A stretch of DNA of 64,000 nucleotides from Aquitalea sp. LB_tupeE (GCF_013391415.1 NZ_JACAXB010000010.1:1-64000), one strand, 5' to 3'; counted from the stretch's first letter, positions 51,646 through 60,870 are shown. The notes: generated by a model from the sequence alone, not told the origin. Program-made: numbers and translations.

Positions 51646-52520
51646 GGTTTGCTGTTGGCCGGGCCGTTGCGGAAGTCATGCAGCAAGGCGGAATCCGGTG
51701 TCAGCAACAGTGTAGGAGCCGAATCCGACAGCGCCTGACGGTAAGTCTGCAAGGAGCGGTAGAACTTGTAGAACTTGGGGTCCTTGCTGAAGGCGGCCGC
51801 CAGAATGCGGTTGGCCTGGGCATCGCCCTCACCATGGATGATGGCGCTCTGGCGCTGTGCCTCGGACAGAATCACCGTGCGTTCGCCTTCGGCCTTGGCC
51901 TGGATTTCCTGTGCCCATTGCGCGCCTTGCGCGCGCAGTTCCTTGGCTTCTTGCTGACGTGCCGACTTCATGCGGTCGTAAATGGCCTGGCTGGTTTCCA
52001 GCGGCAGGTCCGCGCGGTGCAGGCGTACTTCGGTGACCTCAATGCCTAGCGTGCGGGCGCGGGTGGCGGTTTCCTGCTGGATTTGCTGCACGATGCGGGT
52101 GCGCTCCTCCGACAGCAGGGCCTTGAGCGGCACCTTGCCCAGCTCGCGCCGCAAGGAGGTGCTCACCAGTTGGGTCAGTTGCAGACGCGCCTGATCCTCG
52201 GTGCGCAGTGCCTGATAAAAACGCAGCGGGTTGGCAATGCGGTAACGGGTATAGGTTTCCACTTCCACCCGTTTTTCATCGCCCAGGATGATCTGCTCCG
52301 GCGGCGGCGCCAGCGTTTGCAGACGCACATCGTAAAACTGCAAGCTGTCCACCAGCGGCAGCTTGAACTTGAGGCCGGGCTCGGCATCCACGTCGATGGG
52401 CGCGCCCAGACGGATGATCAGGCCCTTCTGCCCCTCGCTCAGGGTGTAGAAAGAAGACGACAGCAGCCACACGGCAGCCAGCGCGGCCACGATGCCCGCG
52501 CCCTTGTAGGAAGTAGCCAT
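51642..52520 (-). CDS. hflC: HflC-like SPFH/band-7 protein
   Basis: A 292-residue protein with one N-terminal transmembrane helix (about 8-25) and an SPFH domain (SEGQKGLIIRLGAPIDVDAEPGLKFKLPLVDSLQFYDVRL), then a coiled coil (ARQQEAKELRAQGAQWAQEIQAKAEGERTVILSEAQ). HflC with HflK forms the cage that modulates the FtsH protease. The ATG overlaps the hflK stop by one base. This pair sits in a metal-transporter cluster rather than beside hflX, so it may be a paralogue of the housekeeping HflKC. Confidence 0.85.
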   Translation of the reverse strand: MATSYKGAGIVAALAAVWLLSSSFYTLSEGQKGLIIRLGAPIDVDAEPGLKFKLPLVDSLQFYDVRLQTLAPPPEQIILGDEKRVEVETYTRYRIANPLRFYQALRTEDQARLQLTQLVSTSLRRELGKVPLKALLSEERTRIVQQIQQETATRARTLGIEVTEVRLHRADLPLETSQAIYDRMKSARQQEAKELRAQGAQWAQEIQAKAEGERTVILSEAQRQSAIIHGEGDAQANRILAAAFSKDPKFYKFYRSLQTYRQALSDSAPTLLLTPDSALLHDFRNGPANSKP

Positions 52521-53632
52521 CAACGGGTCTCCTTGCTGGGCTTGGCCTTGTCTTTGTCTTTGTCTTGCAGCTGCAATAGCGGCAGCACGCCGCCATTACC
52601 GCCCTTGCCGGAGGAATCCACCACCACCTTGCTGGCCTTCTTCAGCACTTCGTCCATGCTGTCCAGATACAGCCGCCAGGCGGTGACATCCTTGGCCTGG
52701 GCATAGCTCTGGTACACCGAATCAAAGCGCTTGGCCTCGCCCTGCGCCAGGTTTACCACCTGGCTCTGATAGGCCTGCGCCTCCTGCAGGATGCGGGCGG
52801 CATCGCCACGAGCCTTAGGCAAAATATCGTTGCTGTAGGCCTGGGCTTCGTTACGGGCACGCTCCTGGTCGGCACGGGCGCGCTGCACATCGTTGAAAGC
52901 ATCGATCACCGCGGCAGGAGGGTCCACCCGCTGCAACTGCACCTGCGTCACCAGAATGCCGCTTTGTGCCTGATCCAGCCGGGTTTGCAGCAACTCACGG
53001 GTTTCATCGGCCACCTGCTGGCGACGGTTGGACATCACCGCCTGAATCGGCGTACGCGACACCACCTCGCGCATGGCGCTTTCGGCGGCAATGCGCAGCG
53101 AAGTTTCCGGGTTGTTTACCTTGAACAAAAACTGTCCGGCATCCTTGATGCGCCAGAACACCACGCCATCGGCCTCGACAATGTTTTCGTCGCCGGTCAG
53201 CATTTGCTTGTCACGCGGGTCGCTGGAGTCGCCCGTCACCCCGTCGTACAGGTTGGACAACTTCAGCTGCTTGATCTGGGTAACCTTGGGCAACAGCACG
53301 GTTTCAATCGGCCAGGGCAGGTGGTAATGCAAACCGGCCTGCGTGGTATCCACCCAGCGGCCCAGGCGCAGCACCACGCCCTGCTCATCCGGCTGTACCT
53401 TGTAAATGCCGGCCATGATCCAGCCGGTAGCCAGCAAGCCGCCCAGCAGCAGCAAGCCTTTGCCGCGCATGCCCATTACATCCAGATAATAATCCACCCG
53501 CTGCGCCCAGCTAATGCGTGGCGCGCCCTGTGTTGCCGCTTGACCGGCTTCGTCTTGTTGCACTGCTTTGCCTTTCTTGTTGCGGGCCCGCCCCGCACTT
53601 GCCGACTGCTTTTGTCCAGACTGATACGGCAT
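52520..53632 (-). CDS. hflK: HflK-like SPFH/band-7 protein
   Basis: A 370-residue membrane protein. A basic cytoplasmic tail (1-55) is followed by one helix (LLLLGGLLATGWIMAGIYKV) and an SPFH domain (VQPDEQGVVLRLGRWVDTTQAGLHYHLPWPIETVLLPKV). A long coiled coil (DVQRARADQERARNEAQAYSNDILPKARGDAARILQEAQAYQ) completes it. Partner of HflC in the FtsH-associated complex. First SPFH gene of the cluster, 58 bases after the DUF4337 gene. Confidence 0.87.
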   Translation of the reverse strand: MPYQSGQKQSASAGRARNKKGKAVQQDEAGQAATQGAPRISWAQRVDYYLDVMGMRGKGLLLLGGLLATGWIMAGIYKVQPDEQGVVLRLGRWVDTTQAGLHYHLPWPIETVLLPKVTQIKQLKLSNLYDGVTGDSSDPRDKQMLTGDENIVEADGVVFWRIKDAGQFLFKVNNPETSLRIAAESAMREVVSRTPIQAVMSNRRQQVADETRELLQTRLDQAQSGILVTQVQLQRVDPPAAVIDAFNDVQRARADQERARNEAQAYSNDILPKARGDAARILQEAQAYQSQVVNLAQGEAKRFDSVYQSYAQAKDVTAWRLYLDSMDEVLKKASKVVVDSSGKGGNGGVLPLLQLQDKDKDKAKPSKETR

Positions 53633-53690
53633 GATTGTCTACAACGCAGCATGGTTATTAGCGGATGACATCCCTCTGCGCTTGCCGATG

Positions 53691-54257
53691 CTATAGCCAG
53701 GTGCTGATGGCCAGCCCTATGCCGCCCAGGGCCGACACCAGCGACACCGCCAGCAACCAGCGCCGCTGGGTCAGCACGGTGATGGAGGCCATGGCCACGG
53801 CAATCTGGATCAAGGTCATCGCCAGTGCCATGCGCTCGTGCGGGCGCAGCACCTTCTCTGACTCCTCACTCAGGCGACGCGATTCCTCCTGCAAGGCCTG
53901 GGCTTTCTTCAACTGCTCGGCCTGCTGGGTTTGCTGCTTTTGCAAGTCCGCCTGGAAACGGGCTTTCTGCGCCGGATCGGTCACCAGTACCAGCGCCAGC
54001 TGGTCCAGATGCGCCTTGGTGGATTTGGCCTGATAGTAGCCCCAGGCGTCCGAGGCCTCGGACTGCTTGAGAATGCTCTGGTTTTTCAGGAACAAGGCTT
54101 CATTCTGCTTGGCCCCGCTCTGGTAGCTGAATATCGCACCAATAGTGGCCAGAATCGCCGTCAGCAAGGCAATCTTCTGTGCCAGCTGACCTTTTTCAGC
54201 CTCTTCCTCCAGCAGCTTTTCATGTAAACCCGCGATTTCGTATTCTTCTTCCGCCAT
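53691..54257 (-). CDS. DUF4337-family membrane protein
   Basis: A 188-residue protein with one N-terminal hydrophobic segment (ALLTAILATIGAIFSYQSG, about 30-48) and two at the end (LAMTLIQIAVAMASITVL, WLLAVSLVSALGGIGLAISTWL). Between them is a long charged helix rich in Q, K and E (ARFQADLQKQQTQQAEQLKKAQALQEES). The architecture matches DUF4337. It starts the minus-strand cluster DUF4337-hflK-hflC-Nramp-TerC; its coiled coil could contact the SPFH cage. Confidence 0.75.
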   Translation of the reverse strand: MAEEEYEIAGLHEKLLEEEAEKGQLAQKIALLTAILATIGAIFSYQSGAKQNEALFLKNQSILKQSEASDAWGYYQAKSTKAHLDQLALVLVTDPAQKARFQADLQKQQTQQAEQLKKAQALQEESRRLSEESEKVLRPHERMALAMTLIQIAVAMASITVLTQRRWLLAVSLVSALGGIGLAISTWL

Positions 54258-54476
54258 CTGTCACTCCCTGTTTGCCCGGCGATATAGTGCTGACCGCCGT
54301 TATTATTCCGCAAGCATGGCCGGCATGCTCGCGCGCGAACCCCTGTCAATCAAGTGGGTTTGTGTGCAGTTTTTGTATCAGCGCGCCGTCCTGCACCATC
54401 CGGCCCCGGCTGCTCGCCGCGCTTGCGCACAAGCAACTACCCAGCAAGAGAAAAGCCGGTTACAATGCACCCCTTC

Positions 54477-54550
54477 GCGGGCGTCGTATAATGGTAATAC
54501 CCAAGCTTCCCAAGCTTGTGCCGTGGGTTCGATTCCCATCGCCCGCTCCA
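54477..54550 (+). tRNA. tRNA-Gly (anticodon CCC)
   Basis: A 74-base cloverleaf with encoded CCA: acceptor GCGGGCG/CGCCCGC, anticodon stem CAAGC/GCTTG with loop TTCCCAA, T loop GTTCGATTC. It resembles E. coli glyU. A TACAAT -10 element is 11 bases upstream. Confidence 0.96.
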
Positions 54551-54559
54551 GATTCGCAA

Positions 54560-54606
54560 AAAGCCATTGAATTTCAGTAACCCACTGATCCTCAATGGCT
54601 TTTTTC
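54560..54606 (+). terminator. Terminator of tRNA-Gly
   Basis: AAGCCATTGA pairs with TCAATGGCTT around a loop of about 21 nt, followed by six T. Confidence 0.75.
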
Positions 54607-54869
54607 ATTTATTTTCCCCTGTGGGTGTTACACATGACTGAGAAATCGATGTCCAAGACAGCCCATGTTGTACGCCGATGTTTGGTCCAGGCCTGCCTTC
54701 TTTGCATTGCCTCTGATCGCTAGATCATCATTAACAGCAAGAACAAGATCACCTTAACTGCCTGAAACCCGCAAAGATGCCGCCAAAACACAAGACAAGG
54801 ATAGGATCCTGAAGCGCGGCTGCCAGTGTTGGTGATAATGTCGGCTCTTTGAGGAGGCTACGGCAGCAA
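54607..54869. other. Gene-free stretch after tRNA-Gly
   Basis: I see no coding region, repeat or integrase remnant here. The base composition is slightly more AT-rich than the flanks. It may hold the promoter of the small membrane protein gene at 54870. Confidence 0.4.
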
Positions 54870-55166
54870 ATGAAATTAACCCGCTCGTACGCACTGCTGT
54901 TCATGGTGTTGAACACGCTGATCGCAGCCTGGCTATCCAGCCCCTGCTCCGCATTCATACGGTCGCTGAGGGGTACTCCGGTTGCGCTGTTTGCCATCAT
55001 CTTCGCCATCGCTCTTGCAGCCTTGCTGATAGTGATCGTGAGGATGGCAATCGAGGACATAAAGCGAACACAGACCATACCCACACAGCTTTTCCTGTAT
55101 GGATGTGCTTCGCTGGTTTTCTTCAAGTTAATCGCGAGTATGGCAGCGCATGCTTGTGGTCATTAA
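54870..55166 (+). CDS. Small hypothetical membrane protein
   Basis: A 98-residue protein with three hydrophobic segments (YALLFMVLNTLIAAWL, FAIIFAIALAALLIVIV, LFLYGCASLVFFKLIASMAA). GAGGAGG lies 12 bases before the ATG, a rather long spacing; a TTG at 54849 is an alternative start that would lie before that site. I do not recognise the family. Its codon usage is less biased than its neighbours (more CGG, ATA, CTA), which could mean recent acquisition or low expression. Confidence 0.5.
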   Translation: MKLTRSYALLFMVLNTLIAAWLSSPCSAFIRSLRGTPVALFAIIFAIALAALLIVIVRMAIEDIKRTQTIPTQLFLYGCASLVFFKLIASMAAHACGH

Positions 55167-55279
55167 GTGAGCAGCCAGAGTGGCTCTACGGCCAGTCACA
55201 AGGTCGAACAAGCAGTATGTCCGAGCTTGTCCAGACGACACAGCAAGTATCTGATGCCCGGCATTCCTTCCTCATGCCC

Positions 55280-56254
55280 TCACGTCTCGCCAAAAATGGC
55301 CGGGGCTTCGGCGCGTACCAGATCAATAAAACGGCGCAGGCGCGCAGGATAGAAACGGGCATAGGGATAAACCAGGCTGACCGGCAATGGCGCGGCCTGC
55401 CATTTCGGTGCCAGCTGGATCAACTGCCCTTGTTCCAGGTATTCGGTCATCACCCAGCGTGAGCCTATTCCTACCCCAACACCCTGCAAGGCCGCACTGC
55501 GCAAGGCATACAGGCTGTCGGTGCTGAAACGCGGGCGAATCTGAATGCGCTTGTGCCTGCCCGTCTCTGAGTGGGTCAACTGCACCTCGTTGCGGTAAAA
55601 GGTGCGCAAAGCCAGCCAGGGCAGCGCGGCCAGTTCGGCTGCGTCTTGCGGAATCGCCTGGCCATCGAGCAAAGATGGCGCAGCCACCACGATGCGCGGC
55701 ACCTGGGCCAGCGGCAGTGCCACCAGGCCAGGGTCGGTCACTTCTCCCACCTGTATCGCACAGTCGATACCGGCGGCAATGTAGTCCTGAATGGCGCGGT
55801 CATCATGCAGCAGCCACTCCACCGACATGCCGGCATGCTGTTGCAGGTAGCGAGCCAGCGGGCCGATCAAGCGTTCTTGGCCAAAGGCGTGCGGCACGAT
55901 CACGCGCAGCACGCCCTCTGGTTCTTCCCTGGCCCCTTTGAGTTCGGATTCAAAACGCGCCCAACCGGCCAGCAGCTCCTTGGCGCGCTCATAGCAGCGC
56001 TCGCCATCCTGGGTCAGCCGCATGGTGTGGGTAGTACGTTGCAGCAGGCGCAAACCCAGCGAGCGTTCCAGCATTTGCAAGCGGCGGCTGATGGTGGGCT
56101 GGGTCGTACCCAGCTGCTGCGCTGCTGCGGACAGGCTGCCAGCCTCGACAATTTTCAGAAAGGTCAGCATCAGCTCGATGCGCTCACCCGTTCCTGCTTG
56201 CAAGGGCATTGCTGTCCGCAATGCACGGCCCGGCTCTTGAATGTCATCCATCAT
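55280..56254 (-). CDS. LysR-type transcriptional regulator
   Basis: A 324-residue LysR regulator. The DNA-binding region is LMLTFLKIVEAGSLSAAAQQLGTTQPTISRRLQMLERSLGLRLLQRT, preceded by about 25 extra residues. The effector domain resembles the CrgA/DmlR group (GVLRVIVPHAFGQERLIGPLARYLQQHAG). It is divergent from an MFS transporter, with a palindrome in the gap, and probably regulates it. GAGG precedes the ATG. Confidence 0.87.
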   Translation of the reverse strand: MMDDIQEPGRALRTAMPLQAGTGERIELMLTFLKIVEAGSLSAAAQQLGTTQPTISRRLQMLERSLGLRLLQRTTHTMRLTQDGERCYERAKELLAGWARFESELKGAREEPEGVLRVIVPHAFGQERLIGPLARYLQQHAGMSVEWLLHDDRAIQDYIAAGIDCAIQVGEVTDPGLVALPLAQVPRIVVAAPSLLDGQAIPQDAAELAALPWLALRTFYRNEVQLTHSETGRHKRIQIRPRFSTDSLYALRSAALQGVGVGIGSRWVMTEYLEQGQLIQLAPKWQAAPLPVSLVYPYARFYPARLRRFIDLVRAEAPAIFGET

Positions 56255-56272
56255 GGACAGCCTCTTTTTGTC

Positions 56273-56287
56273 ATACGTAATACGTAT
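56273..56287. promoter_or_regulatory. Palindromic LysR-type box
   Basis: ATACGTAATACGTAT is an inverted repeat (ATACG/CGTAT, 5-base centre) with the T-N11-A geometry of LysR boxes. It lies 19 bases upstream of the LysR start and about 85 bases before the MFS start. Confidence 0.5.
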
Positions 56288-56372
56288 AACAGATCTTTAA
56301 TCCACGCGCCTACACATGCATCACACACACAGCCATGATGTGACGATCATCACTTGATTCATGAGGCTGCAC

Positions 56373-57593
56373 ATGTCTTCCACCAAGGTTCTGCACCATT
56401 CTGTGGCACCGTCGGCCAAGCCGGCCAAAACACACACCCTGCCCCGCTCGCTGATATTGTTGATGGCCACCGGTGCCGGGCTGTCGGTTGCTTCCCTTTA
56501 CTACAGCCAACCCATGCTGGGCGTACTGGCAGGCGATATCGGCGCGTCCGCTCAGGCCTCCGGCCTGGTGCCGACGCTAACGCAGCTGGGATACGCGCTG
56601 GGCATCCTGCTATTGGCACCGCTGGGCGACCGTCATGACCGGCGCAACATCATGCTGATCAAGGCCGCCGTATTGCTGCTGGCCTTGCTGCTGGCCGGGC
56701 TGTCGCCCTCGCTGACGGTATTGCTGCCCGCATCATTGCTGATTGGCCTGAGCGCAACACTGGCACAGGACATCGTCCCTACCGTCGCCACGCTGGCTGC
56801 AGAAGCAGAACGCGGCAAAGTGGTGGGAACCGTGATGACCGGCTTGCTGACGGGCATTCTGCTGTCGCGTGTCATCAGCGGGGTGGTGGCCGAGCAATAT
56901 GGCTGGCGGGCAATGTTCTTCCTTGCCGCTGCCAGCATCCTGTGCATCGGCCTGGCCATCCGCCGTTACCTGCCGCGCTTTCAGCCCAGCACAACGCTGC
57001 CCTATCACGCCCTGCTTGGCTCGCTGCTTGGCCTGTGGCGCCAGCATCGTGCCTTGCGCCGTGCGGCCATTGCACAAGGGCTGCTGTCGGTTGGCTTCAG
57101 TGCATTCTGGTCCACGCTGGCCATCATGCTGCATGCAAGCCCCTTCCATATGGGGAGTGCCGCGTCCGGCGCGTTTGGTCTGGCCGGTGCCGCCGGTGCC
57201 TTGGCCGCTCCGCTGGCCGGTCATCTGGCAGATCGCAAGGGGCCGGAAGTGGTTACCCGTGCCGGTGCCGCGCTGGCTGCCTTGGCCTTTGTCATGCTGA
57301 GCCTGGCGCCCATGCTGTCGCTGAACATGCAGCTTGGCCTGCTGGCGGCCGGTGCAGTGCTGTTCGACCTTGGCGTACAAGCCAGCCTGATCGCCCATCA
57401 GGCGGTGATCTACCGGATTGACCCTGCCGCGCGCAGCCGACTGAATGCGGTCCTGTTTGTCTGCATGTTCATCGGCATGTCGCTAGGTTCGGTATTGGCC
57501 AGCATGTTGCTGGCAGGGTATGGCTGGAGTGCGGTCACGGCTTTTGCTGCACTGGCGTCCTTGCTGGCCTTGCTGGTGCGCTGCTGGAAATAA
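56373..57593 (+). CDS. MFS transporter
   Basis: A 406-residue major facilitator with 12 predicted helices. The loop 2-3 motif is LLAPLGDRHDRRNIMLIKA, and a second copy-like loop is HLADRKGPEVVTRAGA. It resembles the YgaY/NepI-like drug and purine-ribonucleoside exporter branch (SVASLYYSQPMLGVLAGDIG is characteristic). ATG 56373 is chosen over 56361 because GAGG lies 6 bases before it. It is controlled most likely by the divergent LysR regulator. Substrate unknown. Confidence 0.87.
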   Translation: MSSTKVLHHSVAPSAKPAKTHTLPRSLILLMATGAGLSVASLYYSQPMLGVLAGDIGASAQASGLVPTLTQLGYALGILLLAPLGDRHDRRNIMLIKAAVLLLALLLAGLSPSLTVLLPASLLIGLSATLAQDIVPTVATLAAEAERGKVVGTVMTGLLTGILLSRVISGVVAEQYGWRAMFFLAAASILCIGLAIRRYLPRFQPSTTLPYHALLGSLLGLWRQHRALRRAAIAQGLLSVGFSAFWSTLAIMLHASPFHMGSAASGAFGLAGAAGALAAPLAGHLADRKGPEVVTRAGAALAALAFVMLSLAPMLSLNMQLGLLAAGAVLFDLGVQASLIAHQAVIYRIDPAARSRLNAVLFVCMFIGMSLGSVLASMLLAGYGWSAVTAFAALASLLALLVRCWK

Positions 57594-57645
57594 ACATCTG
57601 GCCACAGCGTGTTGTCGGCAAATCCGATGACAGCCAGGGCAGGAA

Positions 57646-57680
57646 AGTGGGGGTAGCCTCTGGCGTTTCCCCACTCTTTG
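57646..57680 (+). terminator. Probable terminator of the MFS gene
   Basis: AGTGGGG (57646-57652) pairs with CCCCACT (57669-57675) around a 16-nt loop, followed by CTTTGTT. The T-tract is poor. Confidence 0.45.
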
Positions 57681-57696
57681 TTACTGGAGCGCGCCA

Positions 57697-58176
57697 ATGC
57701 AAGCCGTGCATGCCCCCCCGCCTTTGCAACTGTGGTTAAACCTCTCGGTCACGATCGGCCCGGAAATACCACTGGGTGACACGATAGACGGGCACCGCTG
57801 CCTGTACCCGATCACCGGTGGCGTGGTGCACGGGCCGGATGGCGTCTTGGGCCGGGTATTGCCGGGTGGTTTTGACAATTACCTGCAGCGCGCGGACGGG
57901 GTGGGCATCATGGATGCCCGTTACGCGGTGCAGCTGGACGATGGCACGGTGCTACTGGTGCATAACCGGGGCTTCCTGCATTTGTCAGCCGCGGGTGCGG
58001 CGCTGGAGCGCGCAGGGGTGTGGCCGCTTCCGGCAGATCTGTATCACTGCCGCTGCCAACCCGAAATCAGGGCCGGGCATGGCCTTTATCACTGGGTCAA
58101 CCATCAGGTCTTTGTCGGGACCGTGCATTATCCGCTGCCCGACCAGGTGGAGATTGCCATCTACCGGCTGGCTTGA
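57697..58176 (+). CDS. DUF3237-family protein
   Basis: A 159-residue cytoplasmic protein with the DUF3237 pattern: LSVTIGPEIPLGDTIDGHRCLYPITGGVVHGPDGVLGRVLPGGFDNYLQRADGVGIMDARYAVQLDDG, and YHWVNHQVFVGT near the end. The family has a small beta-barrel fold and no assigned reaction. TGGAG precedes the ATG. Unlinked to its neighbours in orientation to the right. Confidence 0.78.
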   Translation: MQAVHAPPPLQLWLNLSVTIGPEIPLGDTIDGHRCLYPITGGVVHGPDGVLGRVLPGGFDNYLQRADGVGIMDARYAVQLDDGTVLLVHNRGFLHLSAAGAALERAGVWPLPADLYHCRCQPEIRAGHGLYHWVNHQVFVGTVHYPLPDQVEIAIYRLA

Positions 58177-58181
58177 AAAAT

Positions 58182-58209
58182 AGCCGCCTCGCGCAGGCGG
58201 GGCGGCTGT
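58182..58209 (-). terminator. Terminator of the porin operon
   Basis: GCCGCC/GGCGGC stem with an inner GC-rich loop; on the minus strand UAUUUUU follows. It lies 11 bases after the porin stop. Confidence 0.6.
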
Positions 58210-58219
58210 TATATCTGGC

Positions 58220-59743
58220 CTAGAAAGCGTAGATGAACTGCGTGGCCAGAATGTCGTTATTGCGTGACAGACTGCCATCGCTGCGCTGGAACACCGCATT
58301 GCTGGCAAAGTCATGGCGGTACTCCAGCTTCACCGTCATTTTGTCCGCCGGGTAGAACAACAAATCCAGCGCGATATCACTACGGTTGGTCCCCTTGCAG
58401 TCGATACCGTTATTGCTGGAAGCATTCAGGCATTGCTGGTCCACGCCCCAGCCGCTGGTGGGGTTGATGCTGGCGGTGTTGCCGCTCAAGCCATACAAAA
58501 TGCCGCTGCCACCACCCCCGTTGCGGCTGTTGTTCAGGTAGTCCACCCGTACCACCGTACCCACCTTGCCCAGCCAGTCGGTATTCCACTTTTTGGCGGC
58601 CAGCAAGGAGAAGCCATACCATTGCGCCATGCCGCCATTCCAAGCGCTATGCGCTTGCTGGCCGTAATCCAGCTGGGCGTTGTACTGGATGTCCGACCAG
58701 GTATAGGTCAGATCGGCCTCAGCATAGAAGTAACGGCCAAAGGGGGATGCCAGATTGCACTGGTAGCCATAACCGCTGCTACAGCTGGATGGCGTCAGAA
58801 TGGTCTGGCGGCCGATATTGGCGGAGAAGCCCAGGTCCAGCGATGTGGTGTACTGGTAATCCACCCGTGCTGCCAGTGTTGGCGTGCTGTTACTGTTGCT
58901 GCGCCCGTTCTGGCTGACGATGGCACCAGCAGACTTGAGCTGCTCATTGGCCAGCATGAATTGCCACAGCGTCTGGTAGTTATTGGTGAACAGCTTGTAG
59001 TTCATGCCCAGATAGGACGCTGGCTCACTGAAGTCAAACAGCAGGTTGTGGGTGAGCGTCTGGGTCAGATTGGCCGGATTGGGTTCATAACCCGCCAGGC
59101 TGGGCAAGAGGCCGAGTTGCAGGGTGGCGGTGGCACTGAGCGGCAGGTTGACATTGGCCTGGTTGAAGATACTGTTGGTCAGGCCGCCGCCTTCGCTACT
59201 GAAGCTGGTACCGCTGCCCCGGTCCGGCTGGATAACCAACTCCACGCTGGGCGCTTCCGGGCCTACGCCAAAGGTCTTTTTGATATCCAGGTACACATCG
59301 CCCAGATTGCTGTCGTAGTAGTTGTAAGCGCTGTTCTTGTTGAGAAAGCGGAAACCGGCGGAGTTGGTGTTGCGGTTGTACAGGAACATGGGGTCAACAA
59401 AACCGGTGACGCTCAGACCGGCAATCGGCCCGGTTTGCGCCGCCTCACTCAGCGTGTCTACCTTGATCTTGAGGCTGTTGACGGTTTGCTGCAGGGTTTC
59501 CGGCTCCTCGCTTTCGCTTGCCGCAGCGGCATTGCCCGCTGTGTTGGTGCTACTGCCCAGCTGCTGTTGCAGGCTTTGCACCTGCTGTTGCAGCACAGGA
59601 ATCTGCGCATTGCTTTGCTGCAGGGCCTTTACCTGCTGCTCCAGTGCCTCCAGTTTTTGCAGCAGGGCGGTACTGCTGTCGCTACCGGCGTACGCCATCA
59701 CCGGCAGGGCCATGATGGACATGGCGATCAGTTTTCTTTGCAT
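58220..59743 (-). CDS. DUF3138-like outer-membrane porin
   Basis: A 507-residue exported protein. A signal peptide (1-19, ending AYA) is followed by a coiled-coil periplasmic segment (LLQKLEALEQQVKALQQSNAQIPVLQQQVQSLQQQL). The rest is a large beta barrel that ends QFIYAF with C-terminal phenylalanine. The architecture is that of DUF3138 and phosphate-selective-porin-like proteins: coiled coil plus about 16 strands. Start 59743 is chosen for the signal peptide. It follows the binding-protein gene by 32 bases, so it probably admits the same substrate across the outer membrane. Confidence 0.8.
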   Translation of the reverse strand: MQRKLIAMSIMALPVMAYAGSDSSTALLQKLEALEQQVKALQQSNAQIPVLQQQVQSLQQQLGSSTNTAGNAAAASESEEPETLQQTVNSLKIKVDTLSEAAQTGPIAGLSVTGFVDPMFLYNRNTNSAGFRFLNKNSAYNYYDSNLGDVYLDIKKTFGVGPEAPSVELVIQPDRGSGTSFSSEGGGLTNSIFNQANVNLPLSATATLQLGLLPSLAGYEPNPANLTQTLTHNLLFDFSEPASYLGMNYKLFTNNYQTLWQFMLANEQLKSAGAIVSQNGRSNSNSTPTLAARVDYQYTTSLDLGFSANIGRQTILTPSSCSSGYGYQCNLASPFGRYFYAEADLTYTWSDIQYNAQLDYGQQAHSAWNGGMAQWYGFSLLAAKKWNTDWLGKVGTVVRVDYLNNSRNGGGGSGILYGLSGNTASINPTSGWGVDQQCLNASSNNGIDCKGTNRSDIALDLLFYPADKMTVKLEYRHDFASNAVFQRSDGSLSRNNDILATQFIYAF

Positions 59744-59775
59744 GATGTTTACCCCGAATGACCAAGCGATGATGT

Positions 59776-60870
59776 TCAGTGGGTTTTCAGTTCCTGCCAT
59801 AGCCGGGTTTCCAGCCGCATGATTTCGGTGGGCAGGGCGCGCACGGTGAACAGCTTTTTCATTTCGGCGGCGCTGGGGTAAACCGTCGGGTCGGACAGCA
59901 CGTCCGGCTTGATCAGCGGTTTGGCGGCCGGTACTGCGCTGGGGTAGAAGGTTTCATTGCTCAGCGCAGCGGCCTCGTTGGGAGAAATCACATGGTTGAT
60001 CCACTTCATCGCGGCGTCGGCATTAGATGCGGTTTTGGGCACGGCCATCACGTCGAACCAGATTACGCTGCCTTCCTTGGGCAGGATGTACTGGATGGTG
60101 TAAGGCTTGTGCGCGGCCAGTGCCGCCATGCGGGCGGTGTTGACGTCACCGGAGTAACCGAAGGCCATGCAGATATCGCCACTGGCCAGATCCGGCGCGT
60201 AGCTGCTGGAGTTGAACTGGCCGATATAAGGCCGGATGGTTTTCAGCAGCTTGAATACTTCCTGGTAATCGGCCGGATTGGTGCTGAGCGGATTCTTTTT
60301 CAGGTAGTGCAGCCCCATGCCGAACATGTCCACCGGCGAATCCAGCACCGACACCCCGCACTTGGACAGTTTGGCCATGTATTTGGGGTCAAACAGCATG
60401 TCCCAGGTATTGAGTGGCACGCCCTTGCCCAGTACCGACTCCACTTTTTGCAGATTGATACCGATGCCGTCGGTACCCCAGTTCAGCGGTACGCCGTATT
60501 GATTGCCGGGGTCGCTGCCTTCCAGAATCTTCATCAATGCCGGGTCCAGCTTGGCCAGATTGGGAATCTTGCTCTTGTCCAGTTTACGGAACATGCCAGC
60601 CTGCAACTGGCGGCCAAAGTAGGCATCGGAAGGGACGACAACGTCGTAACCGGAATTACCCACCAGCAGCTTGCTCATCAGGGTGTCGTTACTATCGAAC
60701 TCCTGGTAGCGCACCTTGATGCCGGTCTGCCTGAGGAAATTGGCATTGGTTTCCTTGGCCAGGCTATTGCCCCAGTTGTAGACATTGACCTGAGCGGCAT
60801 CGGCTGCCGCATGGCCGGAAACGCCGCCCAGCAGGGCAAGCGCACAACAGGTATGGATCAGTTTCTTCAT
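59776..60870 (-). CDS. PotF/PotD-type polyamine-like periplasmic binding protein
   Basis: A 364-residue binding protein with signal peptide (1-23). Features of the putrescine/spermidine family are VNVYNWGNSLAKETNANFLRQTGIKVRYQEFDSNDTLMSKLLVGNSGYDVVVPSDAYFGRQLQAGMFRKLDKSKIPN and GVPLNWGTDGIGIN. No permease or ATPase gene accompanies it, so it must use a transport core encoded elsewhere or act as a sensor. It lies between an amidohydrolase and a porin gene in one transcription unit. Confidence 0.88.
   Translation of the reverse strand: MKKLIHTCCALALLGGVSGHAAADAAQVNVYNWGNSLAKETNANFLRQTGIKVRYQEFDSNDTLMSKLLVGNSGYDVVVPSDAYFGRQLQAGMFRKLDKSKIPNLAKLDPALMKILEGSDPGNQYGVPLNWGTDGIGINLQKVESVLGKGVPLNTWDMLFDPKYMAKLSKCGVSVLDSPVDMFGMGLHYLKKNPLSTNPADYQEVFKLLKTIRPYIGQFNSSSYAPDLASGDICMAFGYSGDVNTARMAALAAHKPYTIQYILPKEGSVIWFDVMAVPKTASNADAAMKWINHVISPNEAAALSNETFYPSAVPAAKPLIKPDVLSDPTVYPSAAEMKKLFTVRALPTEIMRLETRLWQELKTH

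Noticed and set aside
54477-55279. Integrated element at tRNA-Gly
   Set aside because: tRNA genes are common integration sites, but no integrase, no duplicated tRNA 3' end and no direct repeat was found downstream.
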